Below are positions 17,001-24,410 of a stretch of 64,000 nucleotides of DNA, in pieces (positions within the stretch are counted from its first letter, which is position 1; the number at the start of each line of letters is the position of its first letter). This stretch comes from Heracleum sosnowskyi. Its lineage: Eukaryota; Streptophyta; Magnoliopsida; Apiales; Apiaceae. The stretch covers positions 62,001 to 126,000 of the forward strand of contig JAUIZM010000095.1 in NCBI GenBank assembly GCA_030848705.1, read 5' to 3'. The notes beneath the pieces were generated by a model. It saw only the letters and a program-made list of their open reading frames with translations, ran no database searches and had not been told where the DNA came from. The translations under genes were made by a program, and so were the position numbers.

Positions 17001-18575
17001 GATGAAGATGTGATTATTGATAATCCTGAAGATGCATCAAATTTATTCCAGAAGTTTTCTACAAAAGACGGCAGAATTGTTACTCTATATCACACTGATA
17101 AAAGAGTTCAACAATTATATGCAAGAAAAGCACTCTCTACAGCAAGTGAAGAATATCCAGATCTCTCACATGAAGAATTTTTGAGACTACAAAGAGAGAC
17201 AATGGAAAGCTATACTGCTCCTGTTAGAGGTAGAGGAAGCAGAGGTAGGAGAGGTGTTAGAAGAAGTAAAAGAGGTTCTTCAACTCAAACAGTACCTAGA
17301 CAGACAAGGTCTAGAGGGTTAAGAATTGAAGAAATTCCTGAACCTATTCAAACTCTAGTAGTTCCTGACAGATCTACTTTTGGTGATGATGGAATTGTTG
17401 AAGAAGAACCTGAATTGAGAAGAAAATCAAGAAAATCAACTCTCAGCAATACAAATCAAATTGAAGATTCTAATCCTGACAATATTCAAGATCCTGACGA
17501 ATCTGAAATTCTGCAAGAGGTTGATTTGATAATCTTATCTACTGTTGTTGATTGTCACAACAAAGAAGTAGATGAAGAAGAAGAAGCCAGAAGAAGAGAT
17601 ATTACAAGAAGAACAAATAAAGATTTCAATCTCTATCTACAAAGGCTTAAAGTTTCAAATGAAAGAAAATGGAGAAATTCAAGCAGACAAGAATCTTTAC
17701 TTGAAAGAAGCTACGCTCATGAAAAGGAGAAATACAAGAAGTGGAAACATATTAGCACATTAAGTTGTGATACACCTATCAATTTTCAGTCTGGTGGAAT
17801 TATTACAAGCGCTTCAAGTGTTGTTGATTTGTCTGATATGGCTAGATCAAAAGCACTCTGGTTAAAAATGTTTTCAAATCTGAAGCAATTGTCAAGTAAT
17901 TCAAGAGGAGGTATTGGACACAGAGATGGTGAATATCTGAATATGTCATATGTTGATCCTTACTCCTTGACAGAAATTGGAGGTACTTTAACTTCTGAAA
18001 ACCTGAACAATTTATTATCTGTTGATATAGTTATAGATTGTCATGATGGTTTTGAAAAGAAAGAAAAGCTTCTGTACTTCATGAAAGATGGTAGTGTGAA
18101 GATTCTATCTATTCAAGATCTGCTGATGAAAACTACACAGGAACTGAAATATGTTCACTATCTGTTAAGATGGAAGAACCAAGTGTACAAAGAATGGAGT
18201 GACATGATTTTGTCAACAATAAGAAGAAGACTGGATGGAAACAGTAATTTCAATGGTAATTATACTCCCATGTACTTAAATCAAAGAGGTCAGGATGTGG
18301 AAATGCAAAGGGGTACTGCTGTTAAAGAAGTAAATTTTGGCATGACTCATCTTTCTCTCAATCCTGATGGGAAGGAAATTGCTTATCTTTTGCTTGAAGA
18401 GCACAGTCTACAGAGAAACTCCATACAGAATCTCAGAGCAGCTATCTACCAGATTAATGAGGAAGATGAAGAACTCAGAAATCTTAAGGAAAGACTGATT
18501 CAAATTCTTGAAGAAAAAGAAGAAAGTTTATTATCCAACTTCTTGAAGATGAATCTGTTCTATCACAAAGCTTAA
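14079..18575 (+). CDS. Element B third ORF (1498 aa), Sirevirus extra protein
   Basis: This is the large gene between pol and the 3' LTR. Residues about 25-245 form a domain shared with the third ORF of element A (KTSNFDALPSG, then CFLRFLQLIFNHLCP). Next is a long low-complexity region with PD units and six TQEP-like repeats (about 515-625), then an acidic Asp/Ser tract (about 680-705). A helical region (about 760-880) may form coiled coil. An Arg/Gly-rich basic patch lies near 1046-1077 (RGRGSRGRRGVRRSKRG), a likely nucleic-acid-binding site. The C-terminal third is unrecognised and ends in Glu-rich helix. I see no signal peptide or membrane span, so an envelope role is not supported. It has no viroplasmin-like segment, unlike A. 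The frame is fully open, which in a recent copy suggests function. Confidence 0.85.
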   Translation: MASSSFMNKQTVIRDITFATNNFVAILDHQELPTEFHIIQYFLTSSPLKYALTEPASVSFKSVMQVWNTVVFGQSSTGTILMQFESNGVTHHVTPAVIEEALHLPILGEKVPRVISDSALFEFVKKLGYNGEVKRYGNLFRTKLKKEWNFFFDTISRCFLNKTSNFDALPSGSLKIGYSLIHSTVFDYGSFILKALSDRKSDKLGSVCFLRFLQLIFNHLCPNVVFEDDVVLPICRITENNIKSLVNSDKANGFIGNAFIPDEVRFFLHQKMPTRYGLLSNAMVQGPTHLVPDTSMQPKQSKQLTTTSTVSQKTLVVKSKKSARTDVSGRQSGSKDFSSTPLTKKKIQGGVQGVLVKKADKVVKNVPVKRKLRLIDESDSEDDLPISSVMNVNKEVADTATKAVVPSSKPQKTRKLSKSRYHIPLTVQMKDTDIQTSNPDESSTPDALANPDVSIPDAATKVVSISDSPASPSQIRGHSWEKVSTTASLVGLTPTSKKKRNAEELVYQRQKKLKGSSPQEPEFQSNSAATVDPATQEPLNQSLGEGLASGMVTQEPFSQRENEDINIPATQEPSSQSEDAGKATASVERLVANIVNEGSTQEPLAQSVEAASEPQAPQEPLVANTDASISNPDDVHPDASGAPDNEPILIQPLRSRPIDHPISEPQDKLKGIAIPDPDITPDTDDDSSDDDSDDDNENRKEKEQLATALKISLGTNFGSSSTYMAGKAFTGKDQRQDFSTPSFDPAEAFRQNEWNNSWQNSDESISFSSAIEHAYNAVKSIENQDLKNHLKATTLLSKSLKSEIDSIKGSTEKVRTDIFNNFTKVPTTFQLRVVESQVKSVVSEQTSIHQRIDSLDTKVTEIQASLSLILQLLSNPDVKKGEKVIQTKCTPDLVLRNNDDDTGDDGGDKAIQGETSDAVVIKTIQTSQSQTTQSTHVSDSGVKTVRTLVQSQILTEDQILTPGHGQILATIPEGDEDVIIDNPEDASNLFQKFSTKDGRIVTLYHTDKRVQQLYARKALSTASEEYPDLSHEEFLRLQRETMESYTAPVRGRGSRGRRGVRRSKRGSSTQTVPRQTRSRGLRIEEIPEPIQTLVVPDRSTFGDDGIVEEEPELRRKSRKSTLSNTNQIEDSNPDNIQDPDESEILQEVDLIILSTVVDCHNKEVDEEEEARRRDITRRTNKDFNLYLQRLKVSNERKWRNSSRQESLLERSYAHEKEKYKKWKHISTLSCDTPINFQSGGIITSASSVVDLSDMARSKALWLKMFSNLKQLSSNSRGGIGHRDGEYLNMSYVDPYSLTEIGGTLTSENLNNLLSVDIVIDCHDGFEKKEKLLYFMKDGSVKILSIQDLLMKTTQELKYVHYLLRWKNQVYKEWSDMILSTIRRRLDGNSNFNGNYTPMYLNQRGQDVEMQRGTAVKEVNFGMTHLSLNPDGKEIAYLLLEEHSLQRNSIQNLRAAIYQINEEDEELRNLKERLIQILEEKEESLLSNFLKMNLFYHKA
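15628..15945 (+). repeat. TQEP repeats inside the element B third ORF
   Basis: Six imperfect repeats contain ACACAAGAACC or CCACAAGAACC, four of them followed about ten bases later by CTCAAAG or TCAAAG. They are read as TQEP..SQ or PQEP in the protein. Spacing varies by tens of bases in multiples of three, keeping the frame open. Confidence 0.75.
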
Positions 18576-18670
18576 ACAGATATGTTGTTTCTGAAGATAC
18601 TCGTACATTTTGATACATGTTTTTGACATCATTGAATATTTGGAATCTATACTTTATTTCACAAAGTATG

Positions 18671-18684
18671 AGATTGGGGGAGAT
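18671..18684 (+). other. Element B polypurine tract
   Basis: AGATTGGGGGAGAT directly precedes the TG of the 3' LTR. This is the plus-strand priming site for reverse transcription. Confidence 0.9.
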
Positions 18685-19284
18685 TGTTAGATCAGAATTC
18701 AATGATTGTCAGAAGCTAGACTCAACTGATCAGGATTGCTGACGTCATCAGTATTGCATGGTCATCAGTATTTGATCAAGCGTCAGTATCTTATTGATCA
18801 TCAGGATTCCTACTCAGACTATGATCAGGTTTGATCATCAGGACTTGAAGCTGATCAGGATTCCTACTTCGAGTTATATTTGGAGTCTAGATAAACATGG
18901 AAGTTTGTTCCTGGTTTGTAGAATGCAGCTATCGATTAAAGATATGTTTCTATCTTTATTATGATTAGGACTTATCTTGTTATTGATAGAGAAGCTGTGT
19001 GCACTATATAAACACAGTTTTGGTTTCGATTTATGTACTTATCAGAGAGAGAACATAATCGGAGAGAAGCTCTTAAGAACAGAATTTCTTGAGAGAGTTT
19101 TTGTAAGCTAGCAGCTCTTAAGAACATCAGAATTTCTTAAGAGAGTTTGTAACAGTTTCATATCAAAGTTAATAAAGCTGTTATTGTTATTGTTATTGAT
19201 CTTTCATATTTGTGTTATATAAAGTCGAGAATCTTATACAATTGTATTCAACCCCCTTCTACAATTGTTATTTACTGGGCAACA
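18685..19284 (+). repeat. Element B 3' LTR (600 bp)
   Basis: It is the same length as the 5' LTR, with no difference found by eye. The bZIP palindrome is at 18740-18747 and the TATA box at 19005. It is followed by the second GACAT copy. Confidence 0.96.
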
Positions 19285-19289
19285 GACAT
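19285..19289. repeat. Target-site duplication GACAT, right copy
   Basis: The five bases after the 3' LTR of element B match 7258-7262. Confidence 0.95.
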
Positions 19290-21008
19290 ATCAACCTTCA
19301 ACAAATGATCATTGTTGTTTGTTGACTCTGTTTCTGATTCTAAGGTTTCACCAACATACCCTAGCTTCTTTTTGTTCCTTTTCCATGATTGCTCACAGAA
19401 GGATTCCACGCCTTGAACATTAATTATGTTGGCAGCAACATTCCTGGCATCCTTCCATTTTGCAATCACACCTTGTTCTATCTCAAGTTGTGTTTTAAGA
19501 ATTTCTTCCCTTTGTAACACGTTCTCAAGTTCCTTCTTAGCATCCCTACTAACACATCTCATTTTCTCAAATTCAATGAGCTGTGCTTCTAACATTGCAT
19601 TCCTATCACTTAAGAGCAGATTGGTCTCTTTTATTCTTGAATTCTCTTTAGTAAGTGATTTAAGAGTAACACGCAAATTATATAATACAGTAGACATTTC
19701 ATTTACTGCATTGTCGCATTCCTCTTTAGAAAGCTCAGAAAGATTAGTAATTGTTACCTGGTTGCTTGAGGAACTTGCTTCCTGCTCATGATTGTCAGCC
19801 ATAAGAGCCAAGTTGACATACTCAACATCATCATCAGAATCTTCACCATTACCAGCCCAATCATACTCCTGAGACATGAACGCCTTTTCTTTTTGTTTGA
19901 GAAGTTCAAAGTATTTCTTTTTATAATCAACAGGCTCAAATTTCCTGTTGCCCTTCTCAACCTTGGGCTTTCTGCAGTCTCCAGCAAAGTGACCAAGCAT
20001 TCCACAATTGAAACATTTTGACTTAGACTTTTCAATCCAGTTTGTTTTGCTAGGTTGAAAGTCTCTTCTTGGTGGCCTTGCTTCTGAGTTTCTTTTGAAC
20101 TTGAACTTAGAGAATTTTCTAGACAGAAAAGCAATGTGTTCATCAATCTCATCTAAGTCCTCCAAGTTGGCTGGTTCTGATTCTTCTTCTTCTGTCATCT
20201 TGTCTTTACCCTTGCTAACATCACTCCTACAACTAGATCGACTAGTTGTGGCCTTTGTAGCTTCTTTATTGTCATCTTCAAGTTGGTTCACTGATGCAAT
20301 CAATGCAATAGATCCACCCTTCTTCTGTGCCTTTTCAATTTCCTCATCTTGCTCCATTTCCAGCTCATAAGTCTTCAAGGTTCCATAAAGCCTTTCAAGA
20401 GTGTAGTCTTTGTACTCTTGAGTGTTTCTGAGAGAAACAGTCATAGGCTTCCATTCTTTTGGAAGAGCTCTAAGAAATTTAAGGTTTGAATCCTTGGTTT
20501 GATAGATCCTCCCATACAACTTTAATCCATTCAAAAGCTTTTGAAACCTACTAAACGTGTCATTTAGGGTTTCACCAGCTTTAAAATGAAAATGCTCATA
20601 TTGTTGTATAAGGAGTTGCATTTTATTTTCCCTGACTTGCTCAGTTCCTTCACAGAGAGTTCTAACAGTATCCCATACTTCCTTAGAGGTTGTACAGTTG
20701 ATAACATTGTCAAACATCTCTTGCTCCAAACCATTAAACAGAATGTTCATGGTCCTTTTGTCTTTATGAACTTCTGCAATATCTTCAACAGTCCATTCTG
20801 AGACAGTTTTTGGAATCTCTACATCAGGTGCATCATCTGGCAGTCCAACTCTAGAATCAAGCTTCATGGGAACGTGTGGACCTTTCTCAATGCAGTCTAC
20901 ATACCTCTCATCCATAGACATGAGATGTAAATGCATCTTTACTTTCCAGTGAAAGTAATTGTCTTTATCAAGAACTGGTATCTTCACACCTGCATCCTTC
21001 TTCACCAT
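19285..21008 (-). CDS. gag: Element A gag, N-terminal segment (about 574 aa)
   Basis: I chose the ATG at 21008 because it lies 55 bases past the primer site and begins MVKKDAGVKIPVLDKDNYFHW, the usual copia Gag start. The frame is open upstream to 21278, but that part is leader and LTR. The Gag domain spans residues about 1-225 and includes KEVWDTV. A CCHC knuckle (CFNCGMLGHFAGDC) is at about 332-345, followed by a Leu/Glu-rich coiled-coil-like region. Coding breaks off at the insertion of element B and continues in frame at 7262. The last few codons of the open frame, inside the LTR, are not native. Confidence 0.92.
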
Positions 21009-21062
21009 GGTTTCTGTTTTTTTTTGGTCTTGATCTTTAAACTTCTTGTATGTTAGAAGCTC

Positions 21063-21074
21063 GCTCTGATACCA
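21063..21074 (-). other. Element A primer binding site (initiator Met tRNA)
   Basis: The minus strand reads TGGTATCAGAGC two bases downstream of the LTR end, the standard copia primer site. Confidence 0.93.
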
Positions 21075-21383
21075 ATTGTTATTCCCAAATGACCTAACAG
21101 AATTGTAGAAGGGGGGGTTGAATACAATTCTTGATATTTTCTTGAAACTAAAACACTTTATAAAATAAAACTGAACTGAATAAATAAAAACACAAGATAT
21201 AAATAATTCAGTTGGATTGTTTGATGATCCAACTGAAGTGTTTTTATTGCGGAAATAATCTGTGATACAAAAGTACACAGCTGCTCAGTTACAAGGTTGT
21301 AGAGAAGAATTGCTCTCAAAAATAGCTAATACAATCTATTTGTGTTTCTTCTCTCATCTTTCTAAAGTAACTGCTACACTTGG

Positions 21384-21391
21384 TTATATAA
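21384..21391 (-). promoter_or_regulatory. TATA box of the element A LTR promoter
   Basis: TTATATAA lies about 310 bp from the LTR end, comparable to the position in element B. A CT/GA-rich leader follows in the transcription direction. Confidence 0.65.
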
Positions 21392-21675
21392 TCCCAAGTT
21401 TACAATTCTACGTTTGGTTAAACTAAAGAATAATAGTAGTAACCATCAGTAGCTTGCTTTTCATTCCTTTTGTCCAATGGTCCTTGGAGATCTTAGCTTT
21501 TGTCTTCATGCTCATTATAATCATTCCCAAGAGCCTTATTGGAAATTGGAATGTTTCCTTATTTCCAGTAACCACTTTGATGGCTTCCAATGCAAAGTAC
21601 ACTTCCATATCTCCTTTTAGATCTGTTCAGTAAACTGTCACTATCACTTTGTCAACTGTTCAAAAAGCAACATTG

Positions 21676-22027
21676 ATTCGTTGATAGCAAGGAGATGTGT
21701 TTCGTTGATAGCTTCATTCTTCATTCCGTTGATGGTGTTTCCCTCGTTTCGTTGATGGGTAAACTCCATACCGTTGACAGAGTAATCTTCATACCGTTGA
21801 CATGTCTTCACTTAGGCAGAATTACAAGGCATAACATATTTACAATTAACCAACCTATTTTGCCTATCTAGTACATAGTCAACATGACTTAGAAAACCTA
21901 TCTTAAAACATATAATAGAATGCCTATCATACTGTGAAGTATTGTACAATGCAATTGCTACAGCACTCATTTCGTTGATGAGCTTCCTGTCAACGAAACA
22001 CTGCTAAGCATGCTATTTCGTTGACAG
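21676..22027 (-). promoter_or_regulatory. U3 cluster of the element A motif
   Basis: Nine copies of TTTCGTTGATRG or its ATACCGTTGACA form lie near 21676, 21700, 21723, 21747, 21768, 21791, 21970, 21989 and 22015 (plus-strand coordinates). Eight run in one direction. They lie upstream of the TATA box in the transcription sense, where an enhancer would be. Confidence 0.75.
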
Positions 22028-24410
22028 CTACAAAATTGACTTTACACAAATTCTACTAAGTGTTTTATGCTTATCATCAAGAACAACATATTCCTAATAG
22101 AAATTTCGCATTTTTTGGTCCGTACGTCCATTTTGTACCTCTATTTTAGCACGTGACAAAAACAATTGGAAGAAAAATGTCCGGAACCTCATTTTTTGAG
22201 CGTGTGAAAATGCCAGTGAAACCAGTTTTGGGTCAAAAAGTGGGTTTTTTTCCATTTTCGGGGGTCGAAAAAACCCATTTCCGGAAATGAAATTTCGCGT
22301 TTTTTGGTCCGTACGTCCATTTTGTACCTCTATTTTAGCACGTGACAAAAAAAATCGGAAGAAAAATGTCCGGAACCTCGTTTTTTGAGCGCGTGAAAAT
22401 GCCAGTGAAACCAGTTTTGGGCCAAAAAGTGGGTTTTTTCCCATTTTCGGGAGTCGAAAAAACCCATTTCCGGAAATGAAATTTCACGTTTTTTGGTCCG
22501 TACGTCCATTTTTACCTCTATTTTAGCACGTGACAAAAAAAATCGGAAGAAAAATGTCCGGAACCTCGTTTTTTGAGCGCCTGAAAATGCCAGTGAAACC
22601 AGTTTTGGGCCGAAAAGTGGGTTTTTTCCCATTTTCGGGGGTCGAAAAACCCCATTTCCGGAAATGAAATTTCGCGTTTTTTGGTCCGTACGTCCATTTT
22701 GTACCTCTATTTTTGCACGTGACAAAAACAATTGGAAGAAAAATGTCCGGAACCTCGTTTTTTGAGCGTGTGAAAATGCCAGTGAAACAAGTTTTGGGCC
22801 GAAAAGTGGGGTTTTTCCCATTTTCGGGGGTCGAAAAACCCCATTTCCGGAAATGAAATTTCGCGTTTTTTGGTCCGTACGTCCATTTTGTACCTCTATT
22901 TTTGCACGTGACAAAAACAATTGGAAGAAAAATGTCCGGAACCTCGTTTTTTGAGCGTGTGAAAATGCCAGTGAAACCAGTTTTGGGCCGAAAAGTGGGT
23001 TTTTTCCCATTTTCGGGGGTCGAAAAAACCCATTTCCGGAAATGAAATTTCGCGTTTTTTGGTCCGTACGTCCATTTTGTACCTCTATTTTAGCACGTGA
23101 CAAAAACAATTGGAAGAAAAATGTCCGGAACCTCATTTTTTGAGCGTGTGAAAATGCTAGTGAAACCAGTTTTGGGTCAAAAAGTGGGTTTTTTTCCATT
23201 TTCGGGGGTCGAAAAAACCCATTTCCGGAAATGAAATTTCGCGTTTTTTGGTCCGTACGTCCATTTTGTACCTCTATTTTAGCACGTGACAAAAAAAATC
23301 GGAAGAAAAATGTCCGGAACCTCGTTTTTTGAGCGCGTGAAAATGCCAGTGAAACCAGTTTTGGGCCAAAAAGTGGGTTTTTTCCCATTTTCGGGGATCG
23401 AAAAAACCCATTTCCGGAAATGAAATTTCATGTTTTTTGGTCCGTACGTCCATTTTTACCTCTATTTTAGCACGTGACAAAAAAGATCGGAAGAAAAATT
23501 TCCGGAACCTCGTTTTTTGAGCGCGTGAAAATGCCAGTGAAACCAGTTTTGGGCCCAAAAGTGGGTTTTTTCCCATTTTCGGAGGTCGAAAAAACCCATT
23601 TCCGGAAATGAAATTTCGCGTTTTTTGGTCCGTACGTCCATTTTGTACCTCTATTTTAGCACGTGACAAAAAAAATCGGAAGAAAAATGTCCGGAACCTC
23701 GTTTTTTGAGCGCGTGAAAATGCCAGTGAAACCAGTTTTGGGCCGAAAAGTAGGTTTTTTCCCATTTTCGGGGGTCGAAAAAACCCATTTCCGGAAATGA
23801 AATTTCGCATTTTTGGTCCGTACGTCCATTTTGTACCTCTATTTTAGCACGTGACAAAAAAAATCGGAATAAAAATGTCCGGAACCTCGTTTTTTGAGCG
23901 CGTGAAAATGCCAGTGAAACGAGTTTTGGGCCGAAAAGTGGGTTTTTTCCCATTTTCGGGGGTCGAAAAAACCCATTTCTAGAAATGAAATTTCACGTTT
24001 TTTGGTCCGTACGTCCATTTTATACCTCTATTTTAGCACGTGACAAAAAAAATCGGAAGAAAAATGTCCGTAACCTCGTTTTTTGAGTGCGTGAAAATGC
24101 CCCAGTGAAACCAGTTTTGGGCCAAAAAGTGGGTTTTTTCCCATTTTCGGGGGTCGAAAAACCCCATTTCCGAAAATGAAATTTCGCGTTTTTTGGTCTG
24201 TACGTCCATTTTGTACCTCTATTTTAGCACGTGACAAAAACAATTGGAAGAAAAATGTCCGGAACCTCGTTTTTTGAGCGTGTGAAAATGCCAGTGAAAC
24301 CAGTTTTGGGCCAAAAATTGGGTTTTTTCCCATTTTCGGGGGTCGAAAAAACCCATTTCCGGAAATGAAATTTCTCGTTTTTTGGTCCGTACGTCCATTT
24401 TGTACCTCTA

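Larger units (their letters stand above)
7263..19284 (+). mobile_element. Element B: complete, recent Sirevirus-type Ty1/copia retrotransposon
   Basis: The element is 12,022 bp long with 600-bp LTRs starting TGTTAG and ending GCAACA. It is flanked by GACAT on both sides. A primer site complementary to initiator Met tRNA follows the 5' LTR, and a polypurine tract precedes the 3' LTR. Aligning the two LTRs by eye I found no difference over 600 bp, so insertion is very recent. The coding order is gag, in-frame TAG, pol (one-base frameshift near 11360), spacer, third ORF. Because pol is broken, this copy would need enzymes supplied by another copy, unless the extra base is a sequence error. Confidence 0.97.
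1..22088 (-). mobile_element. Element A: Sirevirus-type Ty1/copia LTR retrotransposon, partial in window, interrupted by element B
   Basis: On the minus strand the order is LTR (22088-21077), primer binding site, gag, pol (protease, integrase, reverse transcriptase, RNase H) and a third ORF. This is the copia order with the extra 3' gene typical of Sireviruses. Element B (7263-19284) splits its gag gene. Removing B and one copy of the 5-bp duplication leaves gag as one open frame of 2472 nt, so A was coding-competent in gag when B landed. Pol and the third ORF are also uninterrupted. No polypurine tract or LTR follows the third ORF before the left edge, so the 3' LTR lies outside the window and the age of A cannot be estimated here. 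Its outer 5' LTR edge meets satellite DNA directly, which suggests insertion into the array. Confidence 0.93.
21077..22088 (-). repeat. Element A 5' LTR (1012 bp)
   Basis: On the minus strand it starts TGTTGTTC at 22088 and ends GGGAATAACA at 21077, next to the primer site. It contains the TATA box (21384-21391), an AATAAA signal (about 21243-21248) and a U3 cluster of the element A motif. The outer edge is inferred from the TG start and from where satellite sequence begins; the partner LTR is off-window, so this edge may be wrong by a few bases. Confidence 0.82.

Noticed and set aside
232..18575. Third ORFs as true retroviral envelope genes
   Set aside because: No signal peptide, no long membrane segment and no furin-like site is visible in either. 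The viroplasmin-like and Arg-rich segments point to nucleic-acid binding.
21009..21278. Upstream start for element A Gag at 21278
   Set aside because: These 90 codons lie in the LTR, primer site and leader. The ATG at 21008 gives the conserved copia Gag start.
1..22088. Host single-copy genes among the left-hand ORFs
   Set aside because: Every long ORF is assigned to one of the two retrotransposons, and the remaining ORFs are antisense or frame shadows of them.
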